This document shows, piece after piece, positions 49,015 through 57,715 of a stretch of DNA of 64,000 bases. The stretch covers positions 1 to 64,000 of the forward strand of contig JAVJVZ010000060.1 in NCBI GenBank assembly GCA_040220855.1. The letters are read 5' to 3'. Under the pieces are notes generated by a model. It saw nothing but the letters and a program-made list of their open reading frames with translations, ran no database searches and was not told the DNA's origin. The DNA comes from JACKNG01 sp040220855 (GTDB lineage: Bacteria > Pseudomonadota > Gammaproteobacteria > Ga0077536). Each line of letters begins with the position of its first letter. The stretch's first letter is position 1. A program made the position numbers and the translations under genes.

Positions 49015-49608
49015 GTGGACCCCGCGACTCGCATCAGGACCATCTTCGACGCCTCGATCGAGGTCAAGGCGCGCTGCGCCGAATCCCTCGTGCCGACCAT
49101 CGTCGCGGCCGGTAACGCCATTGCCGAGTGCCTGCTTGCGAGCGGCAAGGTGCTGAGCTGCGGGAACGGCGGCTCGGCCGCCGACGCACAGCATTTCTCC
49201 TCGGAGATGCTCAATCGCTTCGAACGCGAACGTCCGGGCCTACCCGCGATCGCGCTGACCACCGATGCCTCGACGGTCACCTCGATTGCCAACGACTACC
49301 AGTTCGCCGACGTCTATGCGAAGCAGATTCGCGCGCTCGGCCAGCCCGGCGACGTGCTGCTCGCGATCTCGACGAGCGGCAACTCGCACAACATCCTCAA
49401 CGCCATCGATGCGGCGCACGACAAGGGCATGCGCGTGATCCTGCTCGCCGGCCGCGACGGCGGCGGTGCGGCTCGCACCCTGGCGGCGGCGGACATCGAG
49501 CTGCGTGTACCGAGCGAATCGACCGCGCGCATCCAGGAATCGCACCTCACCATCATCCATTGCCTGTGCGACCTGGTCGACAACCACCTCCTCGGCATCG
49601 ATGCCTGA
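49015..49608 (+). CDS. diaA: DnaA initiator-associating SIS-domain protein DiaA
   Basis: SIS-fold protein that in E. coli binds DnaA and promotes timely replication initiation; related to phosphoheptose isomerase GmhA. The 197 residues from GTG 49015 align with DiaA (196): SCGNGGSAADAQHFSSEMLNRF, LTTDASTVTSIANDY, ALGQPGDVLLAISTSGNS, ARIQESHLTIIHCLCDLVDN. Its place between yraN and dolP supports DiaA over GmhA, but a GmhA-like activity cannot be excluded from sequence. It overlaps the next gene by 8 bases. Confidence 0.9.
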   Translation: MDPATRIRTIFDASIEVKARCAESLVPTIVAAGNAIAECLLASGKVLSCGNGGSAADAQHFSSEMLNRFERERPGLPAIALTTDASTVTSIANDYQFADVYAKQIRALGQPGDVLLAISTSGNSHNILNAIDAAHDKGMRVILLAGRDGGGAARTLAAADIELRVPSESTARIQESHLTIIHCLCDLVDNHLLGIDA

Positions 49609-50263
49609 CAAGCCCGGGTGGTCATGGCGCAGCGCGCGGCTTGCGCGACCACGACCATCTGTGTCATTCGCCAGCGCGCTCCGAGCACTGTTCGTCAGCG
49701 GACTGTTCGCCTGTAGTGCTTGCGCGCCCTTGCTGGTCGGCGGCGCCGCGACCACGGGCGCCATGGTGGCGGTGGACCCTCGTACCGGCGGCACGCTGGT
49801 CGAGGACCAGGCCATCGAGATGCGTGCCGCCGAGGCGCTGCGCAGCGATAGCGAACTGCGCGAGCAGACCCACGTCAGCATCACCAGTTACAACCAGGTC
49901 GTGCTGCTGACCGGGCAGGCGCCGTCGCAGGCACTGCGTCGCCGCACCGTCGACATCGTGCGCGAGGTCGCCAAGGTGCGCCACGTGTTCGACGAGATCG
50001 CGATCGGCGCGCCAAGCTCGCTGCTCTCGCGCTCCAACGACGGCGTACTGACCACGCGGGTCAAGACCGGCCTGATCGCCGACAGCGAGGTGCCGGCAAC
50101 ACGCATCAAGGTGGTCACCGAGAATGCCAGCGTATTCCTGATGGGCATCGTCTCGCGCCGCCAGGGAGATCGCGCCGCGAACATCGCCAGCGAAACCCCT
50201 GGCGTAAAACGTGTGGTCAAGCTGTTCGAGTATCCGAGCGACAGCGTGCCCCCGGCACGCTGA
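49601..50263 (+). CDS. dolP: BON-domain outer-membrane lipoprotein DolP (YraP)
   Basis: Lipoprotein with two BON domains that supports outer-membrane integrity and BAM function. Sequence landmarks match YraP: CAPLLVGGAATTGAMVAVDPRTGG, then BON1 (AEALRSDSELREQTHVSITSYNQVVLLTGQ) and BON2 (VKTGLIADSEVPATRIKVVTENASVFLMGIV), ending VKRVVKLFEY. The ATG at 49601 (220 residues) overlaps diaA; a GTG at 49661 would give 200 residues and a more normal signal peptide, with the lipid cysteine in the CSAC-A region. The later start may be the true one. Confidence 0.92.
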   Translation: MPDKPGWSWRSARLARPRPSVSFASALRALFVSGLFACSACAPLLVGGAATTGAMVAVDPRTGGTLVEDQAIEMRAAEALRSDSELREQTHVSITSYNQVVLLTGQAPSQALRRRTVDIVREVAKVRHVFDEIAIGAPSSLLSRSNDGVLTTRVKTGLIADSEVPATRIKVVTENASVFLMGIVSRRQGDRAANIASETPGVKRVVKLFEYPSDSVPPAR

Positions 50264-50285
50264 CGGGAACGCCGCGCGCCAGCGC

Positions 50286-50702
50286 TTACTTGACGACGGT
50301 CAGGTGCGGCGGGCGCCGCGGACCGCCTGCCTCATCCCGGCTGGCGGACTCCGTCGTCTCGTCATCGCCTTCGTTGCGCTCGACGTCGGCTTCGCCGAGA
50401 AAGATGCCCTGCCCGTTCTCGCGCGCGTAGATCGCCTGCACCGCGCCGACCGGCACGTGGATGTGCTGCGGCTGTCCGGCAAAGCGGGCATTGAAATCGA
50501 CCGCCTCGTTGCCGAGCGACAGATCGCGCACCGCGGTCGGCGACACGTTCAACACGATGACGCCGTTCTCTACGAACTGCCGCGGCACCATCACCTGCTC
50601 GTCGACCACCTGCACCAGCAGGTGCGGCGTGAGACCGTTGTCGACAATCCACTCGTAGATTGCGCGTAGCAGGTAGGGACGGGTGGAAGTCATCTCCGGC
50701 AT
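50286..50702 (-). CDS. sspB: ClpXP adaptor SspB
   Basis: Delivers ssrA-tagged peptides to ClpXP. The 138 residues begin MPEMTSTRPYLLRAIYEWIVDNGLTPHLLV, closely matching E. coli SspB, with VDFNARFAGQPQHIHVP in the core and an acidic linker. The C-terminus PRRPPHLTVVK corresponds to the ClpX-tethering XB motif (E. coli RPALRVVK). An ATG three codons downstream is a possible start. It lies 19 bases after sspA in the same operon. Confidence 0.96.
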   Translation of the reverse strand: MPEMTSTRPYLLRAIYEWIVDNGLTPHLLVQVVDEQVMVPRQFVENGVIVLNVSPTAVRDLSLGNEAVDFNARFAGQPQHIHVPVGAVQAIYARENGQGIFLGEADVERNEGDDETTESASRDEAGGPRRPPHLTVVK

Positions 50703-50721
50703 GCCAGCGTCGCGGGCGCGA

Positions 50722-51345
50722 TCAGCGGATGTCCTGTTCGACCGGTGACAGGCTGAGATGGAACGCGCGGCGATCGAACAACCGATCGGCATACTTGAGG
50801 AGCGGCTTGGCCGGACTGCCCAGCTTCACGCCGTACCGCGGCAGGCGCCACAGCAGGGGCGCCATGCACAGGTCGACGAGCGAGAACTCCTCCGACATGA
50901 AGTAGGGGAACTGCGAGAACACCGGCGCCAGGGCGAGCAGGTTGTCACGCATGGACTTGCGCGCGTTGGCCGCAGCGATGTCGTTGTCGCCCTCCAGCTC
51001 GTCGGCGAGCGTGTAGAGATCGCGCACGATGCGGTAGCGGAACTGGCGATTGTTCGCGCGCGCTACCGGGTCGACGGGCATCAGCGGTGGATGTGGATAA
51101 CGCTCGTCGAGGTACTCCATCATGATCTGTGCATCGTAGAGCACGAGATCGCGATCGATGAGCGTCAGCAGGCTGCTGTAGGGATTCAGATCGTGGAGAT
51201 CATCCGGCTTGCTCTCCTCGTCGATGAAGTGGACTTCGACATTGATGTCCTTCTCCGTGAGAACCAGCCGCACACTGTGACCGAGCGGATCCGCTGCATC
51301 GGCGTACAACGTCATCACTGAACGCCGATTAGCGAGCGCGGTCAT
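50722..51345 (-). CDS. sspA: Stringent starvation protein SspA
   Basis: Glutathione-transferase-fold protein that binds RNA polymerase and alters transcription in stress. From 51345 the 207 residues open MTALANRRSVMTLY, colinear with E. coli MAVAANKRSVMTLF; an ATG four codons upstream would overlap the petC stop. Landmarks: YDAQIMMEYLDERYPHPPLMPVDPVAR and FMSEEFSLVDLCMAPLLWRLP, the surface that contacts RNAP in E. coli. It follows petC after one base, so stress and respiratory genes share an operon. Confidence 0.96.
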   Translation of the reverse strand: MTALANRRSVMTLYADAADPLGHSVRLVLTEKDINVEVHFIDEESKPDDLHDLNPYSSLLTLIDRDLVLYDAQIMMEYLDERYPHPPLMPVDPVARANNRQFRYRIVRDLYTLADELEGDNDIAAANARKSMRDNLLALAPVFSQFPYFMSEEFSLVDLCMAPLLWRLPRYGVKLGSPAKPLLKYADRLFDRRAFHLSLSPVEQDIR

Positions 51346-51346
51346 C

Positions 51347-52081
51347 TTAGTGAACATCCTTCCAGAATTCCCGCTTCATCATGTAAGTGGCAACGAGAAG
51401 AACGAGCAGGAAGGCGATCACCCAGAACCCGATCTTGTAACGCACGAGCTTGGCCGGCTCGCCCATGTAGACCAGGAAGGCGACGAGGTCGCGGGTCGCC
51501 TGGCGATACTGTCCAGGACTCAGCTTGCCTGGGCTCGTCAGCTCGAGCTCGGGCCCATGGCTGCCGTGGCCGTCCTCACCTTCTTCCTCGTGCAGAACCT
51601 GCAGCCCCTGCAGTTCCGACAACACGTGCGGCATTGCCGTGGTCGGGAAGTACAGGTTGTTGACGCCAGTGGGACGGGTGTCGTCGAGATAGAAGCCGTT
51701 CAGGAAGGAGTACAACCAGTCGGCGCCGCGCGATCGCGCGATGACCGACAGGTCGGGCGGAGCCACGCCGAACCATTGCTCGGCATCAGCCGGCTTCATC
51801 GCGATCTGCATGGTGTTCCCGATCTTGTCGCTCGCGAACATGAGGTTGTCCTCGACCACGTCCTCGTCGATACCGAGGTCGGCAGCGACGCGGTTGTACC
51901 GCATGTACTGCGCCGAGTGACAGCTCAGGCAGTAGTTCACGAACATCCGCGCCCCGCGCTGCAGCGAAGTCTGGTTGCCCAGGTTGACGTTGGCGTCGAG
52001 CAACGCCGGCCCGTGACCCCCGGCGGCCTGGACGAGGCTGGCCACGGCCCACAGGGCCAATGCAAATATCGATTTGTTCAT
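51347..52081 (-). CDS. petC: Cytochrome c1 of the bc1 complex
   Basis: Haem-binding subunit that passes electrons from the Rieske centre to soluble cytochrome c. The 244 residues have a signal peptide (about 1-20), haem site C51-LSC-H55, the axial methionine region PTTAMPHVL, and a C-terminal membrane anchor (about 218-238, IGFWVIAFLLVLLVATYMM). The ATG shares one base with the petB stop. Separate petB and petC genes, as here, are the common proteobacterial arrangement. Confidence 0.96.
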   Translation of the reverse strand: MNKSIFALALWAVASLVQAAGGHGPALLDANVNLGNQTSLQRGARMFVNYCLSCHSAQYMRYNRVAADLGIDEDVVEDNLMFASDKIGNTMQIAMKPADAEQWFGVAPPDLSVIARSRGADWLYSFLNGFYLDDTRPTGVNNLYFPTTAMPHVLSELQGLQVLHEEEGEDGHGSHGPELELTSPGKLSPGQYRQATRDLVAFLVYMGEPAKLVRYKIGFWVIAFLLVLLVATYMMKREFWKDVH

Positions 52082-53334
52082 CAGCCCGTCACCCTCTCCG
52101 GCACAGGTTTGGTCTTGTCCAATTTGGTGTAAATCGGCATGAGGAAGAAGAACAGGAAGTACAGGATGGTGCACACCTGCGCTACCGCCGTACGTGCCGG
52201 CGTGGGCGGCAGCAGGCCTAGGTAGCCGAGGATCAGGAAGGAGATGACGAAGATCCCCAGCGCCGATTTGTACATCGTCCCGCGGTACCGAATCGACTTC
52301 ACCTGGCTGCGATCGAGCCATGGCAGCGCGAAGAACAGCATCGTCGCGAGCCCCATGAAGATGACACCCCAGACCTTGCCGTCGATCCAGAAGAAGTTGA
52401 CCGTGTTGGCACGCAGGATCGAGTAGAAAGGCGTGAAGTACCACACCGGCGCGATGTGCTCGGGGGTCTTCAGCGGGTCGGCAGGCACGAAGTTGTTGTG
52501 CTCGAGGAAGTAGCCGCCCATTTCCGGTGCGAAGAACATCACCGCGGCGAAGATGATCAGGAACACCACCACGCCGACCGAATCCTTCACCGTGTAGTAC
52601 GGATGGAAGGGGATGCCGTCGAGGGGCTTGCCGTCGGGGCCCTTGGTCTTCTTGATCTCGACGCCGTCGGGATTGTTCGAACCCACCTCGTGCAGCGCGA
52701 TGATGTGCAGCACCACCAGGCCGACGATCGCGAAGGGTAACGCGATGACGTGGAACGAGAAGAAGCGGTTGAGGGTGATGTCGGAGACGACGTAGTCACC
52801 GCGAATCCACAGCGCCAGCGTGTCACCCACCCACGGTATCGCACCGAACAGCGAGATGATCACCTGCGCGCCCCAGTACGACATCTGCCCCCACGGCAGC
52901 AGGTAGCCGAAGAAGGCCTCCGCCATCAGCGACAGGTAGATGAACATGCCGAGGATCCAGATCAGCTCGCGCGGCTTCTTGTACGAGCCGTAGAGCAATC
53001 CGCGGAACATGTGCAGGTAGACGACGATGAAGAAGAACGACGCACCGGTCGAGTGCATGTAGCGAATGAGCCAGCCCCAGCTGACGTCGCGCATGATGTA
53101 CTCGACCGAGCCGAAGGCGAGCCCGGCATCCGGCTTGTAGTTCATCACCAGCCAGATACCGGTGACGAGCTGGATGACCAGCACCACCAGCGACAGCACG
53201 CCGAAGTAGTACCAGAAGTTGAAGTTCTTGGGGGCGTAATACTGCCCCATGTGGTCGTTCCACAGCTGCATCAGCGGGAAACGATCGTCGACCCAGTCGC
53301 GCAGGCCGACCAGTCCCTTGGTGATCATGTTCAT
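52081..53334 (-). CDS. petB: Cytochrome b of the bc1 complex
   Basis: Membrane subunit with both quinone sites and haems bL and bH. The 417 residues contain eight predicted helices, the Qo-site PEWY-equivalent region (AHIAPVWYFTPFYSILRA, with PVWY in place of PEWY), and haem-ligating histidine pairs (HSTGASFFFIVVYLHMFRG and FFSFHVIALPFAIVGLVVLHIIALH). The Qo motif variation is worth checking. It overlaps petA by 4 bases and petC by 1. Confidence 0.96.
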   Translation of the reverse strand: MNMITKGLVGLRDWVDDRFPLMQLWNDHMGQYYAPKNFNFWYYFGVLSLVVLVIQLVTGIWLVMNYKPDAGLAFGSVEYIMRDVSWGWLIRYMHSTGASFFFIVVYLHMFRGLLYGSYKKPRELIWILGMFIYLSLMAEAFFGYLLPWGQMSYWGAQVIISLFGAIPWVGDTLALWIRGDYVVSDITLNRFFSFHVIALPFAIVGLVVLHIIALHEVGSNNPDGVEIKKTKGPDGKPLDGIPFHPYYTVKDSVGVVVFLIIFAAVMFFAPEMGGYFLEHNNFVPADPLKTPEHIAPVWYFTPFYSILRANTVNFFWIDGKVWGVIFMGLATMLFFALPWLDRSQVKSIRYRGTMYKSALGIFVISFLILGYLGLLPPTPARTAVAQVCTILYFLFFFLMPIYTKLDKTKPVPERVTG

Positions 53335-53927
53335 GCCGCGCCTTCCTCCAGCTCACCGATGATCAGGTGGGTGTCGTCGACGTAGTGATACGGCGGGACC
53401 TCCATGTTGGTCGGTGCCGGTACGCCGGCGTAGACGCGCCCGGAGAGATCGAACTTGGAGCCGTGGCAGGGACAGTAGAAGCCTCCCTGCCAGTCGCTCC
53501 CCATGCCCTCGGCTTCGGGACTGGGGAAGAAATTCGGCGAGCAGCCGAGATGGGTGCAGATGCCGACCAGCACGAGGTACTCGGGCTTCTCCGAGCGCCA
53601 GGCGTTGGTCGCGAAAGCGGGTTGGTCGGATTCACTGGAATCCGGATCGCGCAGCACGCTGCCCATCGACTCGAGGGCGGCGAGCTGGTCGGGCGTGCGC
53701 CGCACGACCCAGACCGGTTTTCCGCGCCATTTGAAGATCAGTCGACCGCCGGGTTCGAGCTGGCTGATGTCGGCTTCGACGGGCGCGCCGATGGCCTTGG
53801 CGCGCGCACTGGGCTGGAACGTGGACACGAAAGGGATCGCGGCCAGGGCGGCGCCGATGCCTCCGATGACCGACGCCGTGCCCGTGAGGAAGCGGCGCCG
53901 ATCCGGATCGACAGCGTTCTCGCTCAT
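53331..53927 (-). CDS. petA: Rieske iron-sulfur subunit of the bc1 complex
   Basis: 2Fe-2S protein that oxidises ubiquinol at the Qo site. The 198 residues start MSENAVDPDRRRFLTG with a twin-arginine-type signal and membrane anchor (about 10-35). The cluster ligands are C124 and H126 in CTHLGC and C152 and H155 in CPCHGSK, with C129 and C154 as the disulfide. It heads the petABC-sspAB run. The start at 53927 is set by the RRRFLTG motif near the N-terminus. Confidence 0.97.
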   Translation of the reverse strand: MSENAVDPDRRRFLTGTASVIGGIGAALAAIPFVSTFQPSARAKAIGAPVEADISQLEPGGRLIFKWRGKPVWVVRRTPDQLAALESMGSVLRDPDSSESDQPAFATNAWRSEKPEYLVLVGICTHLGCSPNFFPSPEAEGMGSDWQGGFYCPCHGSKFDLSGRVYAGVPAPTNMEVPPYHYVDDTHLIIGELEEGAA

Positions 53928-54219
53928 GCTGTGATGTCTCCCAACTTGAAAGTCTTTGATGAATGTCTTCGGCAACCGGAGCGGGCGGCCGGCCGCGGAG
54001 GCGGGGCGCGCGGGGATATCGTAACGTTCCGGGGTGCGGCCAGGGTGTGGATCGGACTCCTCGATCCCGCGGCCGGCCGGCGACTCCCTCCCCGTTCGTG
54101 GCACGCCGCAGGATGTCGACAATCAGTATGTTGGCGGAGGATTATACCACCAAAATCCACCCCGCCACGGCGTCGCGGCGGCCTCGCGAGGGGCTCCGGA
54201 CGCCCGTTTCACTACGTGC
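53928..54219. other. Divergent region between petABC and degS
   Basis: Contains the petA leader and promoter on the minus strand. No clear promoter is visible for the plus-strand protease gene, and no small gene was found. Confidence 0.5.
54141..54149 (-). promoter_or_regulatory. Extended -10 promoter candidate for petABC
   Basis: On the minus strand TGGTATAAT gives a perfect TATAAT (54146-54141) preceded by TGn. No -35 is apparent in the GC-rich flank, which is common for extended -10 promoters. The leader to petA would be about 207 bases. Confidence 0.65.
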
Positions 54220-55314
54220 ATGAAAGCCTTCATCGACACCCTCCACTGGGCGCTGGTCGGGCTCGGCGCCGCTGCCGCGTTCCTCGTCGTCTGGGTCGTC
54301 ACCGGTGGCGAGGTCGCACTGCCGGGCGTCGCTTCGGTGACGCCCGCCGGCATGCGCAGTTACGCCGATGCCGTGGCGCGCGCAGCGCCCGCCGTGGTCA
54401 GCGTGCAGACCACCAGCCAGCGCGCCAGTGACCCCAACCCGCTGACCGCCGACCCGCTGTTCCGGCGCTTCTTCGGTGGTGACGACGAGGCATTGCAGCG
54501 CGAGACGAGTCTCGGCAGTGGCGTCATCCTCGACGCCACCGGTGTCGTGCTGACCAACTACCACGTCGTTGCAGGCGCCGAGCGCATCGAGGTCGTGCTG
54601 CGCGACGGCCGCCGCGAGCAGGCACAGGTGATCGGTACCGACCCGGAGACCGATCTCGCGGTGCTGCGCGTCGCGCTCGCCGCGCTGCCGGTCATTTCCC
54701 TCGGCGATTCCGATGCCTTGCGCATCGGCGACGTCGTCCTCGCGATCGGCAACCCCTTCGGCATCGGCCAGACGGTGACTCAGGGCATCGTGAGCGCGAC
54801 CGGGCGCAACCGTGTCGGCCTCAATACCTTCGAGAACTTCATCCAGACCGATGCTGCCATCAACGTCGGCAACTCCGGTGGCGCGCTCGTCGACGCGACC
54901 GGCGCGCTGGTCGGCATCAATACTGCTCGCGTGGAGAGTGACGGCATCGGTTTCGCGATCCCGAGTGCGTTCGCGGTCGGAGTCGCGCGCCAGCTGCTCG
55001 ATCATGGCAGCGTACAGCGTGGCTGGCTCGGTATCGATGCGCGCGATCTCGCCAGCGCGCAGCGCGCCCAGCTCGGCGTCCCCGGCGGCATCGTGGTGCT
55101 GGACGTGCTGGCAGCGGGTCCGGCGGCGCGCGCCGGGGTGCGCCGCGGCGACGTCATCACCCACTTCGACGGACGCGCGGTGGGCGATTCGCGTGACGCG
55201 GTCGAACGCATCGCGGCGTTCGTGCCGGGCAGCCGTGTCGAGCTGACGCTGCTGCGTGATGGCAATCGCCTCGCCGCGACGGCCGTGGTGTCGCGGCGAC
55301 CGCTGCCGCGCTGA
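54220..55314 (+). CDS. degS: DegS/AlgW-type membrane-anchored serine protease
   Basis: HtrA-family site-1 protease that senses misfolded outer-membrane proteins and cleaves the anti-sigma factor of the envelope stress response. The 364 residues have an N-terminal TM anchor (about 8-28), a trypsin-like domain with triad H115 (TNYHVVAG), D145 (ETDLAVLRV) and S219 (GNSGGALVD), and a single PDZ domain (about 265-355, GWLGIDARDL...GVRRGDVITHFDGR). One PDZ domain plus the membrane anchor indicates DegS/AlgW rather than DegP. It converges on hisC with an 11-base gap, the position of algW in Pseudomonas. Confidence 0.94.
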   Translation: MKAFIDTLHWALVGLGAAAAFLVVWVVTGGEVALPGVASVTPAGMRSYADAVARAAPAVVSVQTTSQRASDPNPLTADPLFRRFFGGDDEALQRETSLGSGVILDATGVVLTNYHVVAGAERIEVVLRDGRREQAQVIGTDPETDLAVLRVALAALPVISLGDSDALRIGDVVLAIGNPFGIGQTVTQGIVSATGRNRVGLNTFENFIQTDAAINVGNSGGALVDATGALVGINTARVESDGIGFAIPSAFAVGVARQLLDHGSVQRGWLGIDARDLASAQRAQLGVPGGIVVLDVLAAGPAARAGVRRGDVITHFDGRAVGDSRDAVERIAAFVPGSRVELTLLRDGNRLAATAVVSRRPLPR

Positions 55315-55325
55315 GTTCGCCCCCG

Positions 55326-56417
55326 TCAAGCGGCGAGGATCGCACCGAGGGCATCGATCAGCAGACGGTTGTCGTGCGCGGTGCCGACACCAATGCGCAG
55401 GCAATCAGCGAGCAACGGGTGCGTACCGTCGAGGTCGCGTACCAGCACGCCGGCGCGGCGCAAGGCTGCACAGGTCGGGCTGCCGCGGCCAGGCGGCAGC
55501 CCGACCAGCAGAAAATTCGTCACACTCGGCCACACGCGGACGGCGGGTAGCGCGGCGAGGCTGCTGGCAAGAGCCTCGCGCTCGCGCAGCACCGCCGCAA
55601 CCTGGCCCGCGAAGGCGTCGTCGTGATCGAGTGCGAACAAGGCCCCGGCCTGCGACAGCGCTCCGATGTTGTAAGGCATGCGCAGGCGCTCGAGCAGCGC
55701 CAGCCACTCCGCCGGACCGTACAACGCCCCCACACGCAGCCCGGCGAGCCCGACCTTCGACAAGGTGTGCAGCACGACCAGGTTCTCCAGCCGAGCGACC
55801 TCGCCCACACGCGTCGCCCCGGCAAAGCGGTAGTAGGCCTCGTCCAGTACGACGAGCCCCGGCGCCGCCGCGCACAGGGCTTCGAGGGCGCCGTCGTCGA
55901 GACGATTGGCGGTTGGATTGTTGGGGCTCGCGAGGAATACCAGCGCCGGTTGCGCGCGCTCGATGGCGGCGAGCGTCGCGCTGAGATCGAGCGCGAACGT
56001 TCCCGCGAGGAGTGGTACCGCGACGCTGCGCATACCGACCGCACGCGCAGCGGATTCGAACAAGGCGAAGCTCGGCGCCACGGTGAGGATAGTGGCCTCG
56101 GGACCGCGCGCGAAGGCGAGACAGAGCATGCGCACCAGCTCATCGGAGCCATTGCCGAGCAGCACGTCGGTCGGCGCGGTCAGCGCGTGCAGCGCGAGCA
56201 GGCGTTCACGCAGCCGCCGCGCCTGCGGATCGGGGTAGCGATTGATCTCGACCGCGGCGACGGTTTCCAGCCAGGCGTCGCGCAAGGCCTCCGGCAGGGG
56301 ATAGGGAATCTCGACCGCGTCGAGACGTACCAGGCCGTCACCACGGGTCGCGCGGGGCGGTTCGAGTTCGCGCACCCAGGGCGCGGCGAAGCGCGCGATG
56401 CGCGCGCCGATGCTCAC
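55326..56417 (-). CDS. hisC: Histidinol-phosphate aminotransferase
   Basis: PLP enzyme of histidine synthesis. The 363 residues start at GTG 56417, overlapping the hisD stop (GTGA), and contain INRYPDPQARRLRERL, LGNGSDELVRMLCLAF, FLASPNNPTANRL, VLDEAYYRFAG and the PLP lysine in HTLSKVGLAGLRVGALYG. Upstream in-frame sequence is hisD shadow. Part of the hisG-hisD-hisC operon. Confidence 0.96.
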   Translation of the reverse strand: MSIGARIARFAAPWVRELEPPRATRGDGLVRLDAVEIPYPLPEALRDAWLETVAAVEINRYPDPQARRLRERLLALHALTAPTDVLLGNGSDELVRMLCLAFARGPEATILTVAPSFALFESAARAVGMRSVAVPLLAGTFALDLSATLAAIERAQPALVFLASPNNPTANRLDDGALEALCAAAPGLVVLDEAYYRFAGATRVGEVARLENLVVLHTLSKVGLAGLRVGALYGPAEWLALLERLRMPYNIGALSQAGALFALDHDDAFAGQVAAVLREREALASSLAALPAVRVWPSVTNFLLVGLPPGRGSPTCAALRRAGVLVRDLDGTHPLLADCLRIGVGTAHDNRLLIDALGAILAA

Positions 56418-57715
56418 TCGTCGCTGACGCGGTAGGCGGCCGAACGGGCGTGGGCATCGAGCCCTTCGGCAGTGGCGAGCACGTTGGCGATGCGCCCGAG
56501 CGTCGCCGCGCCGGCGGGAGAACATTCGATCACCGAGGAGCGCTTCTGGAAATCGTATACGCCCAGCGGCGAGGAAAAACGCGCGGTGCCGGCGGTCGGC
56601 AGCACGTGGTTGGGGCCGGCACAGTAGTCGCCGATCGCTTCCGGGGTGTGGCGGCCGAGGAACACGGCACCCGCATGGCGGATGTGCGCGAGCCAGCGGC
56701 GCGGCTCGGCAACCGAGAGTTCGAGGTGCTCGGGCGCGATGCGGTTGGCGAGCGCGACGGCCTGGTCGAGATCGGACACCTCGATCAGTGCGCCGCGCGT
56801 GGCGAGCGCGGTGCGCACGATGTCGGCCCGCGCGAGGCTCGGCAGCAGGCGCGCGATGCTGGCCTCGACGGCGTCGAGGAAGGCGGCGTCCGGGCATAGC
56901 AGGATCGACTGTGCCTGCTCGTCGTGCTCGGCCTGCGAAAACAGGTCCATCGCGATCCAGTCCGGCTCGGTGGCGCCATCACAGACGACGAGGATCTCGG
57001 ACGGCCCGGCGATCATGTCGATACCGACGCGCCCGAACACCATCGACTTCGCGGTGGCGACGTAGATGTTGCCGGGGCCGACGATCTTGTCCACCGCTGG
57101 CACCGTCGCCGTGCCGTAGGCGAGCGCGCCGATGGCCTGGGCGCCGCCGATGGTGAACACGCGGTCGACCCCGGCGATGGCGGCCGCCGCGAGCACCACG
57201 GGCTCGACGTGGCCGTCGGGAGCCGGCACCGCCATCACGATCTCGCCGACGCCGGCAACCTTGGCCGGAATGGCGTTCATCAATACCGACGAGGGATAGG
57301 CCGCCTTGCCGCCGGGCACGTAGATGCCGACGCGATCGAGCGGCGTGACGAGCTGGCCGAGTACAGTGCCGTCGTCTTCGCGGTAGTCCCATGACGCCGC
57401 CTTGTGGTGCTCGTGATAGGCGCGGATACGCGCCGCGGCCTGCTCGAGCCCCGCGCGCACCTCCGGCGCCACGGCGGCCAGGCTCGCTGCCGGCTCGGCG
57501 ATTTCGAGTGCCGCAGCGGTGTCCACGTCGCGGCGGTCGAAGCGGTTCGTGTAGCGGACCAGCGCGGCATCGCCCTCGCGGCGCACTGCGGCGAGGATCT
57601 CCTTTACCGCGGCAGTGACGTCGGGGCGTTCGTCGTCGTCCCAGGCCAGCAGGGCCTCGAGCCGCGCCGCGAACGCCGGCGCATTGGCGTCGAGCCGGTT
57701 GATCAGCCCGCTCAT
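56414..57715 (-). CDS. hisD: Histidinol dehydrogenase
   Basis: Zinc-dependent NAD enzyme for the last two steps of histidine synthesis. The 433 residues contain the HisD signature region IDMIAGPSEILVVCDGATEPDW, GPGNIYVATAK, AEHDEQAQSILL and HLELSVAEPRRW. It overlaps hisG by ATGA and hisC by GTGA. Confidence 0.97.
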   Translation of the reverse strand: MSGLINRLDANAPAFAARLEALLAWDDDERPDVTAAVKEILAAVRREGDAALVRYTNRFDRRDVDTAAALEIAEPAASLAAVAPEVRAGLEQAAARIRAYHEHHKAASWDYREDDGTVLGQLVTPLDRVGIYVPGGKAAYPSSVLMNAIPAKVAGVGEIVMAVPAPDGHVEPVVLAAAAIAGVDRVFTIGGAQAIGALAYGTATVPAVDKIVGPGNIYVATAKSMVFGRVGIDMIAGPSEILVVCDGATEPDWIAMDLFSQAEHDEQAQSILLCPDAAFLDAVEASIARLLPSLARADIVRTALATRGALIEVSDLDQAVALANRIAPEHLELSVAEPRRWLAHIRHAGAVFLGRHTPEAIGDYCAGPNHVLPTAGTARFSSPLGVYDFQKRSSVIECSPAGAATLGRIANVLATAEGLDAHARSAAYRVSDE

